A stretch of 64,000 bases of DNA from assembly GCA_000953735.1 (NCBI GenBank), contig LN554852.1:2181846-2245845 (forward strand), read 5' to 3'. Of the stretch, positions 10,101 to 19,902 are shown one piece after another (positions within the stretch are counted from its first letter, which is position 1; each line of letters starts with the position of its first letter). A program made the translations under genes and the position numbers. The stretch comes from Moritella viscosa. Its GTDB lineage: Bacteria > Pseudomonadota > Gammaproteobacteria > Enterobacterales > Moritellaceae. The notes under the pieces were generated by a model that did not search any database, was not told the DNA's origin, and saw only the letters and a program-made list of their open reading frames with translations.

Positions 10101-10247
10101 TGGTGCGATACTTTTAACGAGATAGGGGACAAGTAAACCTAATAGTAAGGCATACATTAAATAGGCAACAAGCGCATAACTTAATAAACGTTGATAACGT
10201 GGCGCACGTGAAAAATTTTTTCGAAAAATTGAAAGTTTAGCAGCCAT
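7155..10247 (-). CDS. Large AsmA-like DUF748 envelope protein
   Basis: The 1030-aa protein has one N-terminal membrane anchor (about residues 22-46, 'LLSYALVAYLMYALLLGLLVPYL') and a long periplasmic region of repeating beta-rich AsmA/TamB-like segments ('NINLWKSLFNGSINIETIEI...'). Low-complexity polar linkers rich in E, S, T and K lie near residues 365-405 and 600-640. The DUF748 signature region is around 'VDIEFIFDNFELPSMTPYSGTYAG' and 'LGVEISGDVNDPSFNVGEI'. AsmA-like proteins are thought to bridge the periplasm and help move phospholipids or assemble the outer membrane; that role is inferred here. It appears monocistronic, starting at the ATG at 10247. Confidence 0.85.
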   Translation of the reverse strand: MAAKLSIFRKNFSRAPRYQRLLSYALVAYLMYALLLGLLVPYLVKSIAPEKISALLGRPVQLQDVSINPLSLKFEIKGFEIQTQEQEDFTGIGRLTLQINLWKSLFNGSINIETIEIDQAFANIEKLDESQFNFSDIPAHIAAQSKPSETPVPVSEDTNESSELPHIQIANISITNTAFNFKDKPTGAELDYPAINIVLTKFNSLAMLNRDKRSNAPSPTYNSYNLSIEGADNSAVTTAGRFQLTPLEAQGNLALKHIKLVTFWPFVAEQLTAKLESGVIDFTTDYQFISNDKSPQLLTDAGQFSLRTLIFSEPEKELINLPLLTVAGIKVDLLQQQIGLDNISTDGLKVNAVVNKDGVVNLTNAFTLKHTEPTSASSDSKITAKSESQATQSENNEAQATESKEAQEWLVTLGEFNLTNYDINVIESMMTDATAWRLFPINVRTKSLTSRLDTPIEYDLALTINDKGTFSSQGSADVKEQSLDATINLDKLNLAQFQPYLKPYVNITIQNGEFTTQGSLYANTKGAARFDGSIKLESLAINDNKLNKTLIKWQNFNINSLKFDKEANSLLIDHVSFVQPYAQMIVAADKSSNVSDLVVKTKDEKKEAAVKGEPQIKPETQKIKATEDAMLIEINKITLAQGKVDYTDNLLKPTFEATIDKLEGHVGKLSSTATKNAELNIRGIVNEYAPLTLRGEVNPLIPLPYVDIEFIFDNFELPSMTPYSGTYAGLDINEGQLSLALKYKLEKNHLEGRNQIFIDQLDMNNTKNSDAGTILPITLAIPLLKDSNGAIDLGVEISGDVNDPSFNVGEILLKQFTNIIVKAATSPFTLLANIVDSTEELDKVNFAKGSVILTQLEQNKLDTLAKALVQRPQLKLNIKGSYDANVDKQTLQNRAVNTKLSQLTNANIPETTNATNLPLSNDMEDALITLYEQETQGKADTLRNTISAQQASLDKSALKQVWLSSLYAETSKQQAITDKVLRKLAKSRANAIKTHLRDISKVDAGRIFVLSHQSNVPSASTQTTLTLVVK

Positions 10248-10320
10248 TAGAAATATAAATCCTATTTAAATCCTGATATTAATACTAATTATAGAATATC
10301 AATGGCTAGCATAACAGCTA

Positions 10321-11223
10321 TTATTCTAACCATTGCTGATGTAACTGGTCACTATCCCCTAAATAATCAAGTAGCCATTGAACTGCTGGGCTCATTCGTT
10401 TGGTATTCCAAGCTAGGCAGCAGTCGCTGACAGGCAAACTTGTGATGAGCTTTTTCTCTATTAACTCTCCACTCATTAACAGTTTATTTGCCATGTGTGC
10501 AGGCATAATAGCAATACCTAATCCACCTTTGAGTAATTGGGTTGCACTATGCCAGTTTGGTACAACAAGACGACGTTGATTATCAAGTAACCAGGTGGTG
10601 CGTTTAGGCAGTTTGCGTGCTGTATCTTCTAAACATATAACAGGGTATCTTGCTAGCTCCTCGTTACTTATTGCTTGTTCTGCGCTGGCTAGTGGGTGAT
10701 TAGGACTAATGACAAATGTCCATTTTAGTTCCCCCATACCACGATAATCAAAACCACCACTCACTGGGATTGATGCGGTTGCACCAATGGCAATATCGGC
10801 GCGTGAATCAACTAAGGCATCCCAAACACCATTATACACCTCCATCGTGAGTAAAAGTTCTACATCTGGAAATGCGTTGTAGAAGTCACCCACCATGGTG
10901 TTAATACGGCCTTCATGTACTACATTATCGAGCGCAAGAGACACACTTTGATTCCAACCGTTAGCGACGCGTTGTGTTTGAAATTTCATATGTGCCATTT
11001 GCTTGAGCAATTTCCGAGATTCAATCACGAAGTATTCACCTGCAGGTGTTAGTTCTACTTTTCGGTGCAGACGAATAAATAATGCGACCGCTAATCGCTC
11101 TTCAATATTACGAACCGTATAGCTAATAGCACTTGGTACTTTACATAATTCATCTGCTGCAGCTGTGAAACTTCCGCGTCTTGCAACTGCGTCGATAACT
11201 TGTAGATCTTGTTGGGAAAACAT
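10321..11223 (-). CDS. punR: PunR-type LysR regulator of purine transport
   Basis: The protein aligns along its length with E. coli PunR (YdhB). Shared blocks are 'LQVIDAVARRGSFTAAADEL', 'VPSAISYTVRNIEERLAV', 'NGVWDALVDSRADIAIGAT', 'LPKRTTWLLDNQRR' and 'MSPAVQWLLDYLGDS'. The helix-turn-helix is in residues 15-60, the effector domain from about 90. I choose the ATG at 11223 (300 aa); in-frame ATG 11229 and TTG 11247 are possible, and none has a strong ribosome site. It is divergent from punC with 142 bases between the starts. In E. coli, PunR activates punC in response to purine nucleosides; the same arrangement here supports the same role. Confidence 0.85.
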   Translation of the reverse strand: MFSQQDLQVIDAVARRGSFTAAADELCKVPSAISYTVRNIEERLAVALFIRLHRKVELTPAGEYFVIESRKLLKQMAHMKFQTQRVANGWNQSVSLALDNVVHEGRINTMVGDFYNAFPDVELLLTMEVYNGVWDALVDSRADIAIGATASIPVSGGFDYRGMGELKWTFVISPNHPLASAEQAISNEELARYPVICLEDTARKLPKRTTWLLDNQRRLVVPNWHSATQLLKGGLGIAIMPAHMANKLLMSGELIEKKLITSLPVSDCCLAWNTKRMSPAVQWLLDYLGDSDQLHQQWLE

Positions 11224-11365
11224 ACACATCAAATTTTTTGAAAGCAATAGTGAAATATTAGCGTTTCTCGAACAGAATCGCCAGTATTAAACTAGTAACA
11301 TCATCATTAGTCTATGTAGTTTAAGTAATGAACAATATTAAAAATAACACTAAAAATAAAGTCCA

Positions 11366-12559
11366 ATGAGCACGATGGTTTGGTTTTCTGGATTAAGCAT
11401 GTTGGGTTTTCTTGCAACTGATATGTATTTACCCGCATTTGAAACGATTCGTCATGAATTTGTTACATCTCAGACATTAATTAGCTTGTCGCTCAGTATT
11501 TTTTTATTGGGTATGGCACTGGGTCAATTAGTTTATGGTCCGTTATCTGATCGTGTCGGCCGTAAAAAAATGCTGTTTGTTGGCATGGCTATCTTTGTGA
11601 TATCAACCGCTGTTATCTCCGTATCTAACAGTATTGAGCTATTTCTTCTTGCACGTTTTGGCCAGGCATTAGGTGCATGTTGTGGTACTGTCATTTGGCA
11701 GGCGGTCGTAATTGACCGTTATCAAGGTAAAGCGTCAGAGCGTGTTTTTGCGACGATCATGCCACTGGTCGCGCTCTCTCCTGCATTAGCACCTTTACTT
11801 GGCGCTGGATTAGAAGAGTTTTTTGGCTGGCGTAGTATTTTTGTTGTGCTTGTAGTGACTGGTTTAGCGTTGGCATTTGCAACAAGTCGCGAACAAGAAA
11901 GCGCACCTTTAGGTAAAAAACAAGAAAAGTTGTCGTTGCAATTGGCGCGTGATTATAAGCAAATCATAAAATCAAAAATATTCATTGGTAATATGTTGAT
12001 ATTTGCGGCGTGCTCCGCTGCATTCTTCGCCTATTTAACCGGTTCGCCATTCATTATGACTGCAATGGGGTATTCGGGGGCGGATATTGGTCTAAGTTAT
12101 CTACCTCAGACAGTGGCTTTTCTTGTTGGTGGTTATGGTTGTCGTAACCTATTAACACGTTTTAGTGCGAAACAATTATTGCCTTGGTTAATTACATTGT
12201 TTATCACAACGGTTGTGCTTATGTTTGTGATTGCTTTTGCGACGTCACCAACGACTATTTGGCCTATTTTGATCCCATTCTGTTTTTTAGCCGTGGCTAA
12301 TGGCGCGATTTATCCATTGGTGATTAATGCTGCACTCGCTGACTTCAAGAATTGTAGTGCAACCGCTGCAGGTTTGCTTAACTTCTTACAGACGATGTTT
12401 TGTTTCTTAGCAAGCAGTGTGGTATCAGCATTCTCTGAACATGGTGTTTATGCTGTTACATCTGTGATGTTGTTCCAAGGTTTTCTGATTGTGGTTGGTT
12501 ATGTACTCGCTAAGCATAAAACAACGAATATATCAGCAAGTGATGCTGTAGTGGTTTAA
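11366..12559 (+). CDS. punC: MFS purine (nucleoside) transporter PunC, Bcr/CflA family
   Basis: The 397-aa transporter of the major facilitator superfamily has about 12 hydrophobic helices. It matches E. coli PunC (YdhC) in 'GLSMLGFLATDMYLPAFE', 'GPLSDRVGRKKMLF' (the motif A loop), 'IMPLVALSPALAPLLGA', 'CSAAFFAYLTGSPFI', 'YLPQTVAFLVGGYGCR' and 'FLAVANGAIYPLV'. A stop codon just upstream fixes the start at or after 11366. The family was long annotated as drug efflux. Divergence from a PunR orthologue makes purine transport the better call. A strong terminator follows. Confidence 0.88.
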   Translation: MSTMVWFSGLSMLGFLATDMYLPAFETIRHEFVTSQTLISLSLSIFLLGMALGQLVYGPLSDRVGRKKMLFVGMAIFVISTAVISVSNSIELFLLARFGQALGACCGTVIWQAVVIDRYQGKASERVFATIMPLVALSPALAPLLGAGLEEFFGWRSIFVVLVVTGLALAFATSREQESAPLGKKQEKLSLQLARDYKQIIKSKIFIGNMLIFAACSAAFFAYLTGSPFIMTAMGYSGADIGLSYLPQTVAFLVGGYGCRNLLTRFSAKQLLPWLITLFITTVVLMFVIAFATSPTTIWPILIPFCFLAVANGAIYPLVINAALADFKNCSATAAGLLNFLQTMFCFLASSVVSAFSEHGVYAVTSVMLFQGFLIVVGYVLAKHKTTNISASDAVVV

Positions 12560-12583
12560 TTTATTACAAGCTAAAATTTGAAT

Positions 12584-12624
12584 AAAAAAACGGGAAAGAC
12601 AGCTATTGTCTTTCCCGTTTTTTT
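12584..12624. terminator. bidirectional terminator between punC and ansA
   Basis: ACGGGAAAGACA and TGTCTTTCCCGT form a long stem around a short loop, with seven A before and seven T after. It suits both convergent transcripts. Confidence 0.92.
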
Positions 12625-12686
12625 ATTGGTAACATTAATCTAAATCGTATGCTAGCGCGGTTTACTTGATACTGTACTAGGATAGT

Positions 12687-13697
12687 TTAGTGGGTTAATT
12701 CACCACGGATATTTTGTTGCATTTGTATTTTAATTTCTTCACTCGGTAGTTTTTTACTGATGAGATAATGCAACTTAGTTAATGCTGCCTCTGTTGTCAT
12801 ATCATAACCCGAAATAACACCAACTTGCGCTAGGGCATCGCCTGTCGCATAACCGCCCATGTTAACTTTACCTTTAATGCACTGGGTAAGATTCACCACC
12901 ACGATACCACGCTGGTTCGCGGCTTCAAGCGCATTCAATAGTGCTTCACTTTGCGGGGCATTACCTACGCCATAACTTAGCAAAATTAACGCTTTAACGG
13001 GTTGTAATAGAATGTTAAAGATAACTTCTGTTGAAATACCAGGGTAAAGTGTCACGATCGCAATCGGCTGTGGTGTAATGTTACTAACGGTAAGTGTTTT
13101 TTCAGTAATTGGTTTTACATCACCTAACATGACTTCAATGTTAATCCCAACTTTCAATAGTGTTTCGCAGTTTGGTGTTGCAAACGCGCTAAAACCATCA
13201 GCGTGCACTTTCGTTGTTCTGTTGCCACGTAATAATTGGTTATTAAAGAATAAACAGACTTCATGAACAGGGTAGTTTGCTGCGAGGTAAAGCGAGTTCA
13301 GTAAGTTGCTTTGGCCATCTGAACGGATCTCAGCCAGTGGGATCTGTGAACCAGTAACAATCACGGGTTTGCCAAGGTCTTCTAACATAAATGATAATGC
13401 TGATGCTGTGTACGCCATGGTATCAGTACCATGTAAGATCACAAAGCCATCGTAGTCGTCATAATTGCTTTGGATATCTTCAGCGATCTGCTGCCAATCA
13501 GAAGGTGACATGTTAGAAGAGTCGATTAACGGCGAATACTCGTGAAGGGTGAAATCAGGCATTTCTTCGCGGTGGAATTCAGGTAGACGCGCTAAGCAAT
13601 CCGTCATGAATCCTTCCATCGGTACATAACCGTGCTCTGAATGTTGCATACCGATCGTGCCACCAGTATATGCGATGTAGATTGATTTCTTAGCCAT
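12687..13697 (-). CDS. ansA: Cytoplasmic L-asparaginase I
   Basis: AnsA hydrolyses asparagine to aspartate and ammonia. The 336-aa length fits E. coli AnsA (338). The two catalytic threonine motifs are 'YTGGTIGM' (T14) and 'ILHGTDTM' (T91, D92), and 'TGSQIPLAEIRSD' is also conserved. There is no signal peptide, so it is the cytoplasmic low-affinity type and not AnsB. It follows sppA on the same strand with a 191-base gap, a neighbourhood also found in E. coli (sppA-ansA). Start ATG at 13697. Confidence 0.95.
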   Translation of the reverse strand: MAKKSIYIAYTGGTIGMQHSEHGYVPMEGFMTDCLARLPEFHREEMPDFTLHEYSPLIDSSNMSPSDWQQIAEDIQSNYDDYDGFVILHGTDTMAYTASALSFMLEDLGKPVIVTGSQIPLAEIRSDGQSNLLNSLYLAANYPVHEVCLFFNNQLLRGNRTTKVHADGFSAFATPNCETLLKVGINIEVMLGDVKPITEKTLTVSNITPQPIAIVTLYPGISTEVIFNILLQPVKALILLSYGVGNAPQSEALLNALEAANQRGIVVVNLTQCIKGKVNMGGYATGDALAQVGVISGYDMTTEAALTKLHYLISKKLPSEEIKIQMQQNIRGELTH

Positions 13698-13888
13698 TAA
13701 TAAATTCCCCTGTGCGTTTTTAAAGAGGATTATAGTGCTGAAATCAATTAATGGAATAGCTTGATACTAGATTGCCTAATAAAACTGCAATTTAATAGGG
13801 TAATTAAGATATAAATTTGAATTAAGCAGTAAATGGATTCATTTACCGCTTAATATCATTATTCACTAGATCCAGCTAATCTAGAGGA

Positions 13889-15751
13889 TTATTTAATTTC
13901 GCATACTAAACATTCCACATATAGGCCTTGCGGATCTGAATAGTTAGTTAGTTGTCCGGCTTGTCGACTCATTGTTGCTAACCAAGTCGCCACACTACCA
14001 TTAGGACTAATGTTGAGCTCTGTTAATACTTGCTTTGCAACAGATTGAGTGAACATAGACAGTAATCTATCACGCTCACTGCGGGGAGTTTGAATTAAAA
14101 TTAATGAATCACTCGATACACCTGCTTTTTCTGCGGCAGACGCAATTGCATCATCTAGGCTACCAAGGCTATCAATAAGGCCAAGATTAAGCGCATCGCT
14201 ACCAGTCCAAACACGACCTTGAGCAACCTCATTAACTTCTTCTATTGTCATATCTCGACCTTCAGCAACGACATTTAAGAAGTTGCTATAGCCATTTTCA
14301 ACCGTCATTTGGATAATTTTAGCCATGTGTTCAGGCAGTTCCCGATTTACAGATAGTCCTGTGTAATCTGTTGTCCCGACACCATCACTGTAAATGCCCA
14401 TTTTAGCGAGTAGTTTTTCGGTTGTCGCAAATAGACCAAAGATACCAATTGAACCGGTGATCGTGGTTGGTTTAGCCCAAATCTCATCTGCCGCAGAAGC
14501 TATCCAATAACCACCGGATGCGGCGACGCTACCCATGGACACTATCACGGGTTTACCCGATTTTTTCACTTCTAATAATGCGGTACGGATCTGTTCTGAT
14601 GCAAATGCGCTACCACCTGGGCTGTCGATACGTAGGACTAAGGCTTTAATCTTTTCGTCGTCTTTTGCTTGTAATAGCAATTTAGTCAGCGATTTTCCAC
14701 CAATAGCGCCAGGAGGTTGGTTACCATCTAAGATCTGGCCATTGGCGAAAATGATACCAACTCCAGGTTTACTCGCAAAATCTTGTTCTTTAAACTGTGT
14801 AGGCAGAAGATTAAGGTAATCTAAAAACTCCACCTTCTCATATTTATCCGATTCGCTGTTTAGCTTTTTAGCCAGATAACGCGAGATTTGTTCACGTGTT
14901 AATAGCTGATCTACAAGTTTTTGTTTTAAAGCATATTGGGCAATATTGCCATTGACTGATTGCAGTTGTTCAATAAATATATCTGCTTTAGGTGCCACAT
15001 CGTCAGCGTTGATTAAACGATTGTTAGCAACGGTACTGGTGTAAGTATCCCAAAGTTGATTTAACCAGTTTAATTTAGCTTCTTTACTTTCTGCTGACAT
15101 ATCACTACGTGTGAAGGGTTCAACAAATGATTTATACGTGCCAACGCGAAATACGTGTGATGAGAGATTAAGCTTATCAATGGCATCTTTGAAATAAAGA
15201 CTATAACTACCATAGCCCTGCAGTAATACGCCCCCTGCAGGATTTAACAGAATTTCATCCGCAAATGAAGCAAGGAAGTATTGTTCTTGGCTAAAGTAAT
15301 CCCCGTAAGCATAAATTGGCTTGTTACTTTTTTTGAATTCAACTAATGCATCCGAAATATCCGTTAATTTAGTTAAACTCGCAGGTTTTAGTCGGGCAAG
15401 ATCTAAGATTAATGCGCTAATGGCATTATCAGTTTTAGCGCTGTTAATCACATTTACAACGTCTGAAATTGCAATTTCACTAATGACATCTTGAGAATCA
15501 ACAAGTTCACCAATAACTTGGTCGAATGGATCAACTAATTTTGGTTGATCAACCAAGACTCCGTTTAAGTTGAGAACCAAAGCAGTATTATCTGCGAATG
15601 TGACTGGTGCTTCTTTTTGCTGCTGCAAAGCAAGAATAATAATTGCTATAAAAGAAATGAACAATAGGTTCAAGATTAAATTACGCGTGAATGTAATCGA
15701 ACGACCTATTTTAGAAAGAATGAATCCGAGTAGTGAGAATAATTTTCTCAT
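13889..15751 (-). CDS. sppA: Signal peptide peptidase SppA (protease IV), 67K type
   Basis: SppA is an inner-membrane serine protease that degrades cleaved signal peptides. It is 620 aa (E. coli 618), with one N-terminal membrane helix (about residues 24-43) and two tandem ClpP-like domains. The catalytic lysine is K207 in 'GTYKSFVEPF' and the nucleophile S412 in 'SVAASGGYWIAS', matching E. coli K209 and S409. 'RIDSPGGSAFASE' and 'TGSIGIFG' are also family blocks. The start ATG at 15751 gives the expected cytoplasmic tail. In E. coli, sppA lies next to ansA and ydjA; here fadH stands between sppA and ydjA. Confidence 0.95.
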   Translation of the reverse strand: MRKLFSLLGFILSKIGRSITFTRNLILNLLFISFIAIIILALQQQKEAPVTFADNTALVLNLNGVLVDQPKLVDPFDQVIGELVDSQDVISEIAISDVVNVINSAKTDNAISALILDLARLKPASLTKLTDISDALVEFKKSNKPIYAYGDYFSQEQYFLASFADEILLNPAGGVLLQGYGSYSLYFKDAIDKLNLSSHVFRVGTYKSFVEPFTRSDMSAESKEAKLNWLNQLWDTYTSTVANNRLINADDVAPKADIFIEQLQSVNGNIAQYALKQKLVDQLLTREQISRYLAKKLNSESDKYEKVEFLDYLNLLPTQFKEQDFASKPGVGIIFANGQILDGNQPPGAIGGKSLTKLLLQAKDDEKIKALVLRIDSPGGSAFASEQIRTALLEVKKSGKPVIVSMGSVAASGGYWIASAADEIWAKPTTITGSIGIFGLFATTEKLLAKMGIYSDGVGTTDYTGLSVNRELPEHMAKIIQMTVENGYSNFLNVVAEGRDMTIEEVNEVAQGRVWTGSDALNLGLIDSLGSLDDAIASAAEKAGVSSDSLILIQTPRSERDRLLSMFTQSVAKQVLTELNISPNGSVATWLATMSRQAGQLTNYSDPQGLYVECLVCEIK

Positions 15752-18125
<2,374 letters not shown>

Positions 18126-18195
18126 CGTTAGTTAATACCAACATAAGACAATCAAAGTTGCTATTGTAGCGACTGTTATTATGACTGTTATTATT

Positions 18196-18227
18196 AAAAG
18201 AAGCCCATCTTATGCATGGGCTTTTTT
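18196..18227 (+). terminator. intrinsic terminator of fadH
   Basis: AAGCCCAT (18201-18208) pairs with ATGGGCTT (18216-18223) around a 7-base loop and is followed by T's. Confidence 0.88.
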
Positions 18228-18309
18228 GATCTTAATAAATTAATGACTTGATATTTTATTGACTACATTGAATACTTTAGCTATCACTCATTGTTCAAAG
18301 TAGTAAATA

Positions 18310-18864
18310 ATGAACGCAATTGACCTATTAATAAATCGCCATTCTTGTAATCAGCTTTCTGCACCAGCCCCAAGTGGTGAAGCATTGGATAATATTATTA
18401 ATGCTGGATTACGTGCACCTGATCACGGTGGATTAACCCCTTGGCGTTTTATTATCACCGAAGGTGAAGGTTTAAACACTTTATCGCACTATTTTCAAGA
18501 TGCGGCATTTAACCTTGGAAAGTCAGAAAAGGATGTATTAAAGGCGACAAATGCGCCGTTTAGAGCACCACAAATTATTACTGTTATTGCTAAAATTGAA
18601 AATCATCCAAAGATCCCAGAGTCGGAGCAGTTAATGTCAGCAGGTTGTGTGGTAATGGCAATGCAAATGGCTGCGCAAGCACAAGGTTTTAATGGTATTT
18701 GGCGTACAGGCTGGTTTGCTTATGATAGTCATATAAAACAAAAACTTGAGTTAGAAGAAAAAGATGAAATTGTTGGTTTTTTATATTTAGGTACGCCCGA
18801 TGTATCATGCAAAAAAATTCGTCATTTAAACACTGATAATTTTGTTACGCGAATGGATAATTAA
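18310..18864 (+). CDS. ydjA: YdjA-type nitroreductase (FMN flavoprotein)
   Basis: The 184-aa minimal nitroreductase matches E. coli YdjA (183 aa) closely: 'LLINRHS', 'GLRAPDHGGLTPWRF', 'NAPFRAPQIITVIAK', 'MSAGCVVMAMQMAAQAQGF', 'GIWRTG' and 'IVGFLYLGTP'. Members bind FMN as homodimers and reduce nitro compounds or enones in vitro; the natural substrate is unknown. In E. coli it lies beside sppA and selD, so this is partly conserved gene order. The ATG at 18310 is used; no strong ribosome site is visible. It may be co-transcribed with the next gene, 48 bases downstream. Confidence 0.9.
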   Translation: MNAIDLLINRHSCNQLSAPAPSGEALDNIINAGLRAPDHGGLTPWRFIITEGEGLNTLSHYFQDAAFNLGKSEKDVLKATNAPFRAPQIITVIAKIENHPKIPESEQLMSAGCVVMAMQMAAQAQGFNGIWRTGWFAYDSHIKQKLELEEKDEIVGFLYLGTPDVSCKKIRHLNTDNFVTRMDN

Positions 18865-18912
18865 TGCTATTGAATTTGGAATTAGCACTTAAATAAAAAC
18901 TGAGGAATTAAG

Positions 18913-19449
18913 ATGACAACACACTATCCGAAAGGACATTTACTCAGTGTACAATTTCCACTTTACCATCATGTTGGTATCTCGGATGGTTGTGGTCATG
19001 TTTATGAAAATTCGCGTGCGCGATCTGGGCGAGGCTTGGTTAGCTTGCTTGATTTTTCTGATGATAAAGTCATTATCGACCATGGCTTTTTACCTGGGAG
19101 CTTATCTGCCAGTGATATCATAATAAATGCCAAGCAATTGATTGCAGATAAAAAGCGTTATCATCTGTTGAAGAACAATTGTGAACATTTCGTACATGAG
19201 GTTTGCGGTGTTAAAATCACTAGTCCTCAGTTACGTCGAGCCTTAATTTTAATTGCTACCTTGTTAGTTGATCGCTACTCAAGTGGTCGACTACGCTCTG
19301 CACTACTGTGGAGTATCGCCTCGCAATTATCGCATCTAAATGAGGCGTCACTGTCTTGGTGGAAGCATGCTATTTTTACGTCAACCGGATTTTGGTTAGT
19401 GTTATTAACGAATAGCAATCAAGATATTGAAGATAAAACCCCTGATTAA
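18913..19449 (+). CDS. LRAT-domain (NlpC/P60-fold) putative acyltransferase or hydrolase
   Basis: The 178-aa protein has a circularly permuted NlpC/P60 (LRAT) domain. Its histidine is in 'YHHVGISDG' (H20) and its cysteine in 'LLKNNCEHFV' (C90), the spacing and 'NCEHF' block of lecithin:retinol acyltransferase-like proteins. A hydrophobic, tryptophan-containing C-terminal third (about residues 105-165) may contact membrane. LRAT-fold enzymes move acyl groups from phospholipids or hydrolyse them. Its place just before a PHA-type protein and a WS/DGAT acyltransferase suggests lipid remodelling, which is inference. Ribosome site GAGGAA stands before 18913 and a clear terminator follows. Confidence 0.8.
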   Translation: MTTHYPKGHLLSVQFPLYHHVGISDGCGHVYENSRARSGRGLVSLLDFSDDKVIIDHGFLPGSLSASDIIINAKQLIADKKRYHLLKNNCEHFVHEVCGVKITSPQLRRALILIATLLVDRYSSGRLRSALLWSIASQLSHLNEASLSWWKHAIFTSTGFWLVLLTNSNQDIEDKTPD

Positions 19450-19478
19450 TACCTATTTATATCTAGTTACTGTCCTTT

Positions 19479-19508
19479 AAGCGCTTACTTCTTTAGTAAG
19501 CGCTTTCT
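19479..19508 (+). terminator. intrinsic terminator after the LRAT-like gene
   Basis: AAGCGCTTACT (19479-19489) pairs perfectly over 11 bases with AGTAAGCGCTT (19495-19505), with a 5-base loop and a T-rich tail. It separates this gene from the PHA-type gene. Confidence 0.85.
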
Positions 19509-19583
19509 AGTTATTTTATCTATAATATCGGCCATTAGACTTAACACTCGTCAGGGGTTCTAACTTAGCGAGTAAGGTGAATT

Positions 19584-19880
19584 GTGGGTAACATTGAAAT
19601 CATTCGCGGTCATAGTTTGCCACATCAGCAAATTATCCGTATCGCAGACAAAGTTATGCTTGATATAGCAGAAGAGTATGACCTTAAACTTAAGTGGCAA
19701 GGTGATAAACTTCATATTAAGCATGCACATACCAGAGGGTATTTACATGCTGATTCCGAAAGTATCAAAATTAAATTAAAATTGGGAATACTGTTATTTC
19801 CTGTTAGTTTTGTTTTAAAACAAAGCATTGAAGAAACGCTTGATGAACTGCTGCCAAGTGCTGCGTGCTCACATAAATAA
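19584..19880 (+). CDS. Polyhydroxyalkanoic acid granule-type small protein (PHA_gran_rgn family)
   Basis: This 98-aa basic protein carries the pattern 'IIRGHSLPHQQIIRIADKV', 'WQGDKLHIKH' and 'GILLFPVSFVLKQSIEETLDELL' that I associate with the 'putative polyhydroxyalkanoic acid system protein' family. The start is GTG at 19584 with AAGG 6 bases upstream. It lies 22 bases before the WS/DGAT gene, so they are probably one operon. No PHA synthase is present in the window. A general role at storage-lipid surfaces is a guess from context. Confidence 0.75.
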   Translation: MGNIEIIRGHSLPHQQIIRIADKVMLDIAEEYDLKLKWQGDKLHIKHAHTRGYLHADSESIKIKLKLGILLFPVSFVLKQSIEETLDELLPSAACSHK

Positions 19881-19902
19881 AGTATGATTAAGGCTTGATA
19901 TT

